DNA from: Trifolium pratense
Lineage: Eukaryota > Streptophyta > Magnoliopsida > Fabales > Fabaceae
Reading direction: 5' to 3'
NCBI RefSeq assembly: GCF_020283565.1
Contig: NC_060059.1
Span: 10,547,501-10,611,500, forward strand
Length of the DNA: 64,000 nt
Part shown: positions 12,015-21,516 of the stretch, in pieces
How positions within the stretch are numbered: the stretch's first letter is position 1
How the letters are laid out: each line of letters begins with the position of its first letter
Program-made: the position numbers and the translations under genes
Notes under the pieces: generated by a model
The model's database searches: none
The model's input: the letters and a program-made list of their open reading frames with translations, nothing else
What the model was told of the DNA's origin: nothing

Positions 12015-12608
12015 TCACTTAAATTCCTTTCCACAGCAAGCCTTCTTTAACCTCCTAGTACTAGAAGCAGGAGTCCTCTCAGTAAGGTTGAGATTGTCCA
12101 CATAAATAACATTTGAATCTTTCTCAGCAGATTCATCAACATTCAAAGGAACAAACATAGTTTTACCACTATCATCAACATAAGGGATCACATAGATATG
12201 ATGAACAAAAACATTATCAGTAGTAGTTGCTTCAGAACCCTTTTCTTTGTCAGGAACAATAACATCATCTGGAGACTCGGGTATCACGATGTTATCCAAA
12301 TTTTCCCGTGCTGCAGATGTTGTAGCATCATGTGCAGCATCTTTCTCAGGAACACTCTTCTTGACATGTTCCAACACAGAGTCATCTTTGACCTCAGTTG
12401 GAGCGCTAATATCATTACCAACAAATGTTAAACACAGCAGAGGAGAACACCACATAACTTTCTCTGACAAATACTTTCTCACCACAAGAAATATCCTTAT
12501 CATCAACAAACACACAATTCTTACCAAATCTTCAGATGTTTCAACATTACCCATAACAGCGTGCATTACTAAATAAATTGAAGAGAAAACTGCACGCCAC
12601 ACTTGCAA
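12015..12608 (-). pseudogene. Env-like third ORF of element A, N-terminal part
   Basis: About 197 residues, open and in frame with gag-pol directly after its UAG stop. The sequence downstream of the stop begins CAA TTA. Pol plus readthrough is the expression mode described for SIRE1, so this ORF may never have had its own start. The product is acidic and low in recognisable domains. It ends near 12015, short of the conserved block at 11508-11921, so the env-like frame is interrupted. Confidence 0.65.
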
Positions 12609-12617
12609 TAATTGCTA
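12609..12617 (-). promoter_or_regulatory. Leaky-stop context UAG-CAA-UUA
   Basis: The gag-pol stop reads TAG CAA TTA on the minus strand. This fits the CAR-YYA consensus for UAG readthrough known from tobamoviruses and reported for SIRE1. The following frame stays open for about 197 codons. Element B has the equivalent TAG CAG TTA. Confidence 0.75.
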
Positions 12618-15600
12618 TAACTCTTCAGATAGGCAAATCCCAAGTTTGCCTCGCAATTTTTCAAATTGGACCGCATCTAGAGCCTTAGTAAAAATATCAG
12701 CCAGTTGTTCTTCAGTGGCAATATGCTCAAGAGTTATAATACCTTCTTCAACTAGGTCTCTAATAAAGTGGTGCCTAATATCAATATGCTTCGTCCTGCA
12801 ATGTTGGATAGGATTCTTTGAAATATTGATGGCACTAAGATTGTCACAGTACAATGCCATAGCATCTTGTACCACATTGTACTCCAGCAACATTTGTTTC
12901 ATCCATAATAGCTTGGAGCAGCTACTACCAGCAGCTATGTACTCAGCTTCAGCTGTAGATAAAGATACACAGTTTTGTTTCTTGCTGAACCAGGATATAA
13001 GATTGTTGCCTAAAAAGAAACAAGCTCCTGAGGTGCCTTTTCTATCATCTGCACAACCTGCCCAATCAACATCACAATACCCCTCTAGCATAGACTTGTT
13101 CTTGTACACCCACTTGGTACCAATCACATTAGTATTTTCTGGTCTAGGAACTAAGTCCCAAACTTCATTCTTCTTGAACTGATTTAGCTCTTCTTGCATA
13201 GCATTTATCCAAACCTCATCAGTGAGGGCTTCCATCACATTTCTGGGTTCAAACTTAGAAACAAAACAAACATTAGGAACTAAGTCAAGTGTCCTTCTAG
13301 TAGTAATTCCATGATTAGGATTACCAATAATCAGATCTGTAGGATGATTCTTTTGAGTACGAATGGATGACCCTTTCTTTGAAGTAGCAAAGATTGGTTC
13401 AGGTGTAGTAATCTCTGTATCATTCTTGAATTCCTCAATAGTTTCAGAATCTATACTACCTTGGATAGATGCTGTAGCATCTTCTGCATCATCTTTCACA
13501 ACTTCACTTGAAATACCATCTATTACTACATTTATAGATTCCATCATGGTTTTGGTTATGTAGTTATATACTCTGTAGGCTCTGCTATTTGTTGAGTATC
13601 CCAAGAATATGCCTTCATCACTTTTAGGATCCATTTTAGTTCTTGGTTCTCTATCAGACAAGATATAACATTTACTTCCAAACACATGAAAGTACTTAAC
13701 AGTAGGTTTTCTACCTTTCCACAATTCATACAGAGTAGATGTAGTTCCAGATCTCAAGGTGACACGATTATGAATATGACAAGCAGTGTTCATAGCTTCT
13801 GCCCAAAAACCATGAGAGAGTTTCTTTGCATGTAACATTACTCTTGCAGACTCTTGTATAATTCTATTCTTTCTTTCTACTACACCATTTTGTTGTGGTG
13901 TAATGAGAGATGAAAATTCATGGATGATGCCTTCAGAGGCACAAAAGTCAGAGAATCTAGAGTTTTCAAACTCCTTTCCATGATCACTTCTGATCCTTAA
14001 CACAACATTGTTTTTCTCTCTTTGAAGTAGAATACATAGATCTTTGAATACGTCAAAGGTCTCTGATTTCTTTCCAATAAAATTTATCCAGGTATATCTA
14101 GAGAAATCATTTACAACAACATAGGCATACCTTTTTCCTCCTAAGCTTTCAGTTTGCATAGGTTCCATCAAATCCATGTGTAGAAGCTCAAGAACTCTGG
14201 TAGTGGTAAGATGCTGCAGCTTTGGATGTGGCTTCTTGGTTTGTTTTCCAATTTGACATTCACCACAAATGCTTCCTTCTTCGATCTTGAGATTTGGCAA
14301 GCCCTTGATGGCTTCTTCAGGTATAGCTTTCTTCATGCTTCTTAGGTTGAGATGACCAAGTTTTTGGTGCCACAATTTTATTTCATCTTCTTTCGTGATT
14401 AAGCATGTCGACACATTTGCCTCTTCTTGGGGAACCCATAAGTAGCAGTTGTCTTTTGATCTGACGCCCCTCATCAAAATTTCACCCTCATCATTTGTAA
14501 CCAAACATTCAGACTTGGTGAAGTTTACCTTCATCCCTTGGTCGCATAATTGACTGATGCTTATTAAATTTGCAGTCAATCCTTTTACTAACAACACATT
14601 GCTTAGTTTAGGCAAGCTATTACTGTTGAGCTCCCCTATACCAACAATTTCTCCTTTAGTACCATTACCACAAGTTACAAAACTAGTTGAGTAAGACTTT
14701 AAATCAACAAGAAATTTTCCAATTCCGGTCATGTGTCTTGAACAACCACTATCGAAATACCAGTCTTCCCTTGATGAAGCTCTAAGTGATGTGTGAGCAA
14801 CCAGAGCAGTAATCTTCTTCTCAAGTTGAGTACCATCACTGGTCTTCACATTCTTACCTTTAGGTTTCCATTCTTGTTGAGTGGAGGCAGTTGTGGAAAC
14901 TAGTTTAGGCTGATGATGCCTGTTAGGGTATCCAAACAATTTGTAACAAAAAGGTCTTATATGCCCTTTTCTACCACAGTAGTGACATATCCAAGAGTGA
15001 TGTTTTCTTTTGTTCTTTGACAAGGGATGCTGCTTATGATGCTGTAGCATCTGTTGAGGCATATTTTGCTTATGAGTTTCTTTTGGATGCATGTACGTGA
15101 GATCTGAGCTGTAACCTTTGTGTTTGTTGACATTCTCATAACTAAGCCCAATATGTTTAGGCTTTAGAACATTTTTCTCTAAGATTTCTTCTAGTTGACC
15201 ATCAGCTTTATGAAGTTTATCAAGATGATCATCATCTTTATACAACATGTCAGAGAATTTTCTCAAACGCCAAATGTCAGCATTTAATTTTTCAATGACT
15301 TCCTTAGATTCATCAAGATTAGAGGATAGATAATTTACCTTCTTCTGGAGCTCATCCATCTTTGATATATTTTCAAATTTTTCTGCCTTCAATTGATTGA
15401 TGGTTACCTTTTGTTTCTCAATGACTCTGCATATTTCTCCACTCTTGAGGCAGAGTTCTTTGTAAGAATCAGCAAGTTCTTCGTAGGTTACCTCTCCATC
15501 ACAAGATTCTGTATCAGATGTAATAGTACCTGTTAAGACTGAGATATGTTTGGCAGTCACAGATGCTGTATCATCTTCTGAGTCATCATCATCAGACCAA

Positions 15601-16601
15601 CTGACAGTTAGTCCTTTCTTCGTTCTTTTCTGATATGTTGGACATTCAGGTCTGATGTGACCATATCCCTCGCATTCATGACATTGAATATTCTTGTTTA
15701 AGCTTGACTTTTCATCACTCTTAGGTTTTCCTTGATTCACAATGCTGCGCATAGTGCCTGGAGCATCATTCTTAGAATTTGGTCTGGGTCTTTTGTCCAT
15801 TTGTTTTAGAACTTTGTTGAACTGTTTTCCCAACAACTCCATAGCTTCAGAGATACTTTCATTAGATTCTTCATCCTCCTCCAGTTCTTCTTCATTATTT
15901 TTAGATGAGAAGGCAATGCTCTTATTTTTCTTTTCACTTCTTCCATTTGCAGCACTTTCATAAGTTTGGAGTGATCCAACCAGTTCATCCAGTTTCATCT
16001 GAGATATGTTTTTGGCTTCTTCCATAGCTGTGACTTTCATATCAAATTTCTTTGGAAGAGATCTGAGCATTTTTCTTACTAACTTTTCTTCGGGAATTTT
16101 CTCCCCCAAAGAATCAAATTGATTATCATAATCTAGAATAGTCATATGAAAATCTTGGATTGTTTCCTCATCCTTCATACGTAAATTTTCAAACTGAGTA
16201 GTAAGGATCTGTAATTTAGACATCTTTACCTGAGGAGTACCTTCATGAACAGTTTCAAGAATCTTCCAAGCTTCCTTTGCTGAGACACATTTTTTGATCA
16301 GCTTGAAGATGTGTTTGTCTACCCCATTGTATAATGCATATAATGCTTTTGAGTTTCCCAAAGCAAGCTCATCTTCTTCTTTAGACCAGTCCTCCTCAGC
16401 TTTTAGTTCAAGTGTTGGCTTTCCATCTTTGTCCATGACCACAGGGGGGTCCCATCCTTTCAGAACAGCTTTCCAAGTTTTGTTATCCATAGATTTTAGG
16501 AAAGCAATCATGCGTGATTTCCAATAATCATAGTTGGAGACACCAACGAGAAGCGGTGGTCTGCTTACAAGCCCTCCTTCTTTGTCCATGTTGCCAGACA
16601 T
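12615..16601 (-). CDS. Element A gag-protease-integrase-RNase H polyprotein with RT deleted in frame
   Basis: 1328 residues, uninterrupted. Visible in order: a copia-type gag (UBN2-like, about residues 20-220), a first zinc knuckle CHECEGYGHIRPEC (about 305), coiled-coil-rich middle, a second knuckle CHYCGRKGHIRPFC (about 536), protease active site DSGCSRHMTG (about 615), GAG-pre-integrase LWHQKLGHLNL (about 742), and integrase with catalytic D (HMDLM), D (RSDHGKEF) and E (VVERKNR). The frame then runs through GTKWVYKNK, the start of RT, straight into EGYCDVDWAG, the start of RNase H, and ends GKLGICLSEEL. The whole RT catalytic core including the YVDD box is absent. Start chosen at the ATG 53 bp from the 5' LTR edge. 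Confidence 0.92.
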   Translation of the reverse strand: MSGNMDKEGGLVSRPPLLVGVSNYDYWKSRMIAFLKSMDNKTWKAVLKGWDPPVVMDKDGKPTLELKAEEDWSKEEDELALGNSKALYALYNGVDKHIFKLIKKCVSAKEAWKILETVHEGTPQVKMSKLQILTTQFENLRMKDEETIQDFHMTILDYDNQFDSLGEKIPEEKLVRKMLRSLPKKFDMKVTAMEEAKNISQMKLDELVGSLQTYESAANGRSEKKNKSIAFSSKNNEEELEEDEESNESISEAMELLGKQFNKVLKQMDKRPRPNSKNDAPGTMRSIVNQGKPKSDEKSSLNKNIQCHECEGYGHIRPECPTYQKRTKKGLTVSWSDDDDSEDDTASVTAKHISVLTGTITSDTESCDGEVTYEELADSYKELCLKSGEICRVIEKQKVTINQLKAEKFENISKMDELQKKVNYLSSNLDESKEVIEKLNADIWRLRKFSDMLYKDDDHLDKLHKADGQLEEILEKNVLKPKHIGLSYENVNKHKGYSSDLTYMHPKETHKQNMPQQMLQHHKQHPLSKNKRKHHSWICHYCGRKGHIRPFCYKLFGYPNRHHQPKLVSTTASTQQEWKPKGKNVKTSDGTQLEKKITALVAHTSLRASSREDWYFDSGCSRHMTGIGKFLVDLKSYSTSFVTCGNGTKGEIVGIGELNSNSLPKLSNVLLVKGLTANLISISQLCDQGMKVNFTKSECLVTNDEGEILMRGVRSKDNCYLWVPQEEANVSTCLITKEDEIKLWHQKLGHLNLRSMKKAIPEEAIKGLPNLKIEEGSICGECQIGKQTKKPHPKLQHLTTTRVLELLHMDLMEPMQTESLGGKRYAYVVVNDFSRYTWINFIGKKSETFDVFKDLCILLQREKNNVVLRIRSDHGKEFENSRFSDFCASEGIIHEFSSLITPQQNGVVERKNRIIQESARVMLHAKKLSHGFWAEAMNTACHIHNRVTLRSGTTSTLYELWKGRKPTVKYFHVFGSKCYILSDREPRTKMDPKSDEGIFLGYSTNSRAYRVYNYITKTMMESINVVIDGISSEVVKDDAEDATASIQGSIDSETIEEFKNDTEITTPEPIFATSKKGSSIRTQKNHPTDLIIGNPNHGITTRRTLDLVPNVCFVSKFEPRNVMEALTDEVWINAMQEELNQFKKNEVWDLVPRPENTNVIGTKWVYKNKSMLEGYCDVDWAGCADDRKGTSGACFFLGNNLISWFSKKQNCVSLSTAEAEYIAAGSSCSKLLWMKQMLLEYNVVQDAMALYCDNLSAINISKNPIQHCRTKHIDIRHHFIRDLVEEGIITLEHIATEEQLADIFTKALDAVQFEKLRGKLGICLSEEL

Positions 16602-16633
16602 TCTCCCTGGAGCTCACCCTATAACCAGAAAGG

Positions 16634-16651
16634 GTGCCTGCTCTGATGCCA
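16634..16651 (-). other. Primer binding site of element A
   Basis: TGGCATCAGAGCAGGCAC on the minus strand, two bases from the 5' LTR. It resembles the complement of the initiator tRNA-Met 3' end (TGGTATCAGAGC) with one mismatch. Confidence 0.85.
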
Positions 16652-16653
16652 AT

Positions 16654-17643
16654 TGAAATCTGGCACGCAGTGAACACAATGCTGCACAAGATGCTATAGC
16701 ATACGTTGCAGCAAGACAGTCGCAGAACACAGGAAATAAATAAATCAATTGCAGAATAATAAATAAGACAGATAGTTGTTAACCCAGTTCAGTGCAACGT
16801 CACCTACTCTGGAGGATACCAATCCAGGAATGAATCCACTATAATAGCTCTAGTTCAAAGCCCTCGACCAACACCCGGTACTTGACTTATCACCTAGACA
16901 CTACCCGTGCAATCCTACCTAAGAACCTCTTAGATAATGAGACCCCGTCCCAAATTCCCTCTAACAACACGTACCATGTTGCTGTCAATAATAACGATCA
17001 AGATGGAGACACTCTCCTAGAAACTAGACCACACTCTTGCTTAAAAGCTTTTGAGTGAATCACACATGCTAACTCCGTGCTTCAAAGCTTAGGAGTAGCT
17101 TACAATTAACAACACAAACACAGTCCTAAACTTGCATCAAATTGACACAAGAAAGGCTGACAAAAGACACAAACTCTAAACCTTAAAAAACTCACTTTGT
17201 AAAAAACACGGTTTAGAATACATGAGAATAATAGTTTGAGGCTTCACATATTTATAGTCTTCAATTGTCTTGATGTCCAAGTTAGGTCTTCAGACATGTA
17301 CAGCTGTAGGAATTGCGGCCCAACCCTAAATTAATTTCAAAAATATAATTTGTTTGTTTCATGTTGTACCAAACAAAAAAAAATGCCAAAAATATAATAT
17401 AATTATATTTTTGTTTTAAATAACATTCCTTCAGCCGACTTCAATAAAACTTGCTGAGCAAGGCTCGTTTTGCCCAGGCGCACGTGCTTGAATATATAAT
17501 TGAAGCAAATCTTGACTCAGATTTGAAATAAAAATTCTGCACGAAAACAGAGCTTCAGTATGCTGTACTATAATGCTACAGCATCTCGGTACAGCATCTG
17601 GCTGGTTGGCTTTTGCAAAATGTAGCCAATCAAAACACCAACA
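16654..17643 (-). repeat. 5' LTR of element A (990 bp)
   Basis: Near-identical to 9735-10711 apart from a 13-bp extra unit near 17586 and a few substitutions (for example near 16812 and 16995). It is bounded by TG...CA and the ATTTT target duplication. Confidence 0.93.
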
Positions 17644-17713
17644 ATTTTGATATGATATACTTTTAAAATTGATGGTGCTTATCAATTATTGCACATAATT
17701 TTAATCACAATTG

Positions 17714-17792
17714 GTATACTTGCCATAGTGGTTAGAAATATTGCCTTGCATTGAAGGATTGCGGGTTCGAATCCTAGTCAAGACAAAATTGT
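17714..17792 (+). repeat. tRNA-like sequence, possible SINE remnant
   Basis: It has a box A-like TGCCATAGTGGTT and a box B GGTTCGAATCC spaced about as in tRNA genes, but the rest does not fold as a clear cloverleaf. It sits in the 274 bp between the target duplications of elements A and B. A tRNA relic or tRNA-derived SINE head is more likely than a functional tRNA. Confidence 0.5.
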
Positions 17793-18715
17793 ATTATTTT
17801 TTAATAAAAATTGCATTATAAAATGGAGGGAAAATGAGAAAAACAAATTAGGGTTTAGAATTTGCTTATGTATACAAGCTTATAATATAAAAGATATTTA
17901 GAACTGTAACTAATATCATATGTGTTGGCGTTGTATGATTGGCCTCATTTTGCTAAAACATGTGATCTTTCCTGATGTGGAACTACATGCTTCCACCATC
18001 CAGTATAAGCAAGATGTTCGGTACAATGCTTCAACATTGGATACCACATCCAGTAGGCCGGGCTTGTGTATGTTGAGATCTCGCGCCTAAGTTCTAAATA
18101 TGGAATCCATAATAAATGATCGTTTGTGATAAGGAGCGTTGTCACGCATAATTATTAATGGATCTCGTGATCAAGTTTTGCTTACTAATCAGATCTTCAA
18201 GTTAAGGAAACAAAACATTTTAATCGAAGAATATTCCTTGAAGGATCCATTAATCAAGCTATGCCATTGAAGCCTAACTGAAGACCTAGCCTGAGCTCGA
18301 AAAGGCTATTTAAAGAAGGTTGAAGCCTTTGTTCAAATAACTGAAACCAGATTTGAGTCTTATAAAGCGTGAGTTTAGGTTTTAGTATTGTGTCTATTGT
18401 GTTCTAAGTCTTGTGTTGATTTCCCACTAGACTAGGAACTGTGTGTTTGTGCATTGTAATATCTCTGAAGCTTCTAAGCAAGGAGATAGTGTGTGTATAC
18501 CATTCCAAAGCTTTTAAGCACGGAAGTGGTGTGAGTGTTTTATGAAGTGTGTCTTCACATATTAAATCTAGTATTGTACGATCACAGTGGCTGTGGTCAA
18601 GAGGAGGTGAGCGGAGGTTCTCATACCTAGGTGTGTCTTAGGTAGGATATAGCACGGGTGGTGATTAGGTGAGAAGTCATAAACGGGAGGTTTATTGAGG
18701 GCTTCAAACTAATAC

Positions 18716-21224
18716 TGTAACACCCAAACCCGTTATCTAATTAACTCTGCCTTTAAAAAATCTTTTTCGAAAATACGCAGCGGAAAAATTGAAAATCTGA
18801 TTTATAAAGCGCTGGTTTGAATATCACAAACTTCATTCAAAGATAATACTAATACATTTATCTAGTAAAATATTCGAATGAACTAAAAACAAAACCTCGC
18901 ATCGAACGATGCGTTATTAGTTATACAAAACGGATACTTTTCAAATGAAAGCTTAAGACCAACAGAGTATACTAAGAGGACTACATGCATATACATATAA
19001 AAACCCCTTTTTCCCGTGTCTCAATCAGAGCAGAGCTTCACCATTGCACTCGGACGAGGCTAACACATTACCTGTCAACCTGGACCCCCAAAGGTCCAGC
19101 AATTAACACAAAGCAGAGAGTTAGAAAACATAAACATAAATATAAGTGTGAGTAGTATACTACACACTTCACACACTATCATACATTTCTAACTCACGCA
19201 CATACATCGTCAAATACGACTACCAATTAATCATTCATTTACAAACACACCAATCATATAGTTTCACGTCTTCTCGGACACTACTAAAGTGTTCATTTTA
19301 TAGTCATGACGGACTCTACACTTGTTCATTTTATAGTCATGACGGACTCTACACTTGTTCATTTTATAGTCATGACGGACTCTACTCACATACCAAGTCA
19401 TGGCAACAATCACAGTATTAAACAATTAGTAAATACCAAAGCTTAACACATACGGAAAACACATTACAATCCAATCAGATATTGTCACATAACAACTATC
19501 AAATACATGTGCATTTACCCTAATGCATCTAATGCCAATTATCCAATGTCATGCCATCCCTAGACATGACTAATGCATGTGGTACCAATTGCCTTTTACC
19601 CCTCATGGATAAGTTAAACAGTTTTACATCTTGCCGGATTGTTCGGAACTTACCAAACCTTCATATCCCTCATGGATAAGTTAAACAGTTTTATATCCTG
19701 CTGGATAGCAGCTCTAGATCTTATGGATTCATCTAATCCGATCCTCGGCTTCCTTATGGACTCAAAAATCCATTTAAATCTATTGGAACCCAAGTTTCCA
19801 ATTTCAACATATATATACATGAATGCATGTATGTTTGCACATATCATCAATATGATATTTCTAGCTCGAAGCTACTCATTATGAATGCGGAAACACAATT
19901 CCAACATCTAACACATTAGGATAACACAATATCCTATCACTCAAATCATAATTATTCACATGATAATTATCTGCATAACCATTTTTATACACATAAAGTT
20001 TCATTTACACTTATGTCATAAAACACACATCATTTCCTTAACATTGCAAATCAATGCTAAAACATCACATTGCTCACTTTAAGCTACAACTTATTGCATA
20101 CACGTTTATCAATCATATAACGATTAACAATAAGTATTAACAACATCAACATGTATCAACAAACATGTAAGGATACCCTTAAACCATGTTACAAGTGCCT
20201 AATTGCACTTAAAACAATTATCAAAAAGCTGCTGTCACAGTGCTGTTCGCTAAGCGAATCCGTAGCGAACCCGTAGCGAACACGTAGCGAACACGTAGCG
20301 AACACGTAGCGAACACGTAGCGAACACGTTCGCTGTAGCGAACAGGTAGCGAACTACATCAGAGGGTTACAGGTACATGGCGAACAGATAGCGAACCCGT
20401 AGCGAATCCGTAGCGAACTTATTCGCTAAGCGAATCCGTAGCGAACTACACCAGAAATATCTGTTCTTGAGTTTTCTAAGGCGGTTTAACATGAAATCCA
20501 CTCAAAAATTCATCTAGACATGTTATAAATTCTTATAAACAGCTAATTCAAGCATATATGGTATCAAGGAACATTAATCATCCCTTCTAAACATCCAAAT
20601 ACCTCAAACAATCAAAATCATGCCAATTTCTTGCAAAATAAGCAAAGTTGCATAACCATTCAAATCATTGATCAAACATCTACATATTCCCATTTTCAAC
20701 TCCCCAAAGTTGTTTACCTCATCTACCATGAGTTCACTACACATGTTAGGATCAAAAGAATCCATTTTTCATTAAGAAAATCACCCACAAAACCCACAAG
20801 AAAATAGAGTGGAAAGAGTTTGGGAATGGAGGAATCGACATCCTCCCCTCTTCCGAATCACTCACGAATATGTAATCTAACTCTCGTACCTTAGCTCGAC
20901 GAATCCACAAGCTTGCTCTTCTCTTTCTCTCCCACGAGCTCCTTGCCCTAGCTAAGCTCTTGAACTTCTCATGGATTTGTAACTTATGAGACTATTCACC
21001 CAAACTTATGCTACTTATAGAGCTCCCATTGTTCTCATGGATCCAAGCCCACTTGGCTTAGGCCCAATGCCTTTCCCACGCCCAAAGGCCCAAACAACAT
21101 AACTTCTCGCTCATAACTTACGTTCTCGCTAAATGATTATTCGCCGCTTAATAATTTAATTATAAATCACGCCCTCGCGTAATAAAATAATTAAATAACG
21201 AATACTAAATTTTGGGTCGTTACA
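18716..21224 (-). mobile_element. Ty3/gypsy solo LTR (2509 bp) nested in element B
   Basis: On the minus strand it begins TGTAACGACCCAAAA and ends GGGTTTGGGTGTTACA, the same ends as the LTR at 3263-5643. It is flanked by a perfect 5-bp duplication AATAC (18711-18715 and 21225-21229); the uninterrupted site in the 3' LTR of element B has a single AATAC. There is no internal region and no second LTR, so it is a solo LTR produced by recombination between two LTRs. It contains the family's 31- to 32-bp repeat (about 19293-19385), a longer direct repeat (about 19602-19708) and an 11-bp satellite-like array. Confidence 0.93.
20245..20450 (+). repeat. 11-bp TAGCGAA tandem array with short palindromes
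   Basis: At least six consecutive CACGTAGCGAA-type units, plus variants CCCGTAGCGAA and TCCGTAGCGAA. They are mixed with the palindrome TTCGCTAAGCGAA near 20247 and 20420. CG-rich blocks like these are unusual in otherwise AT-rich DNA. They lie inside the solo LTR. Confidence 0.88.
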
Positions 21225-21450
21225 AATACTATCATAGTGGATTCACTCCTGGATTGGTATCCCCCAGAGTAGGCTCATGCTGAACTGGGTTAACAAATTA
21301 CTGTGTTAATTTACTTTCAGTTTTGTTTAGTTTATTATTCCTTGTGTATGCGCTGTTGGATGTTGGATCATTGATTCACGCATTAAAAGTGTACTATAGT
21401 GGTGGAGCGTTGAGTACAACATCTTAATACTAGTGTGCCAGAATTTCAAT

Positions 21451-21468
21451 TGGCATCAGAGCAGGCAC
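21451..21468 (+). other. Primer binding site of element B
   Basis: TGGCATCAGAGCAGGCAC, two bases after the 5' LTR and identical to that of element A. It is a tRNA-Met type site. Confidence 0.85.
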
Positions 21469-21516
21469 CCTGCTCGAAACTCAGGGTGAGCTTCAGGGAC
21501 GGAAAATTCTGGTGAG

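Larger units (their letters stand above)
9735..17643 (-). mobile_element. Sirevirus (Ty1/copia) element A, lacking reverse transcriptase
   Basis: A complete LTR retrotransposon on the minus strand. The LTRs lie at 9735-10711 (3') and 16654-17643 (5'), flanked by the 5-bp target duplication ATTTT (9730-9734 and 17644-17648). Next to the 5' LTR the minus strand has a tRNA-Met type primer site TGGCATCAGAGCAGGCAC (16634-16651). Next to the 3' LTR is the polypurine tract GTCAAAGGGGGAGAT. The Sirevirus lineage is inferred from the large gag with two zinc knuckles, the env-like third ORF after pol, and several extra polypurine-like tracts upstream of the 3' LTR. The RT core is missing, so mobility would need enzyme from a related element. 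Confidence 0.93.
17923..21448 (+). repeat. 5' LTR of element B, split by an insertion
   Basis: LTR sequence is at 17923-18715 and 21225-21448 (the 5-bp AATAC is duplicated around the insertion). It begins TGTTGGCGTTG and ends GCCAGAATTTCA. Confidence 0.94.

Noticed and set aside
17714..17792. Functional tRNA gene
   Set aside because: Boxes A and B are present but acceptor and anticodon stems do not pair convincingly.
17923..21448. Element B 5' LTR as a 3.5-kb LTR
   Set aside because: The AATAC duplications and comparison with the 3' LTR show a 2.5-kb insertion in a 1012-bp LTR.
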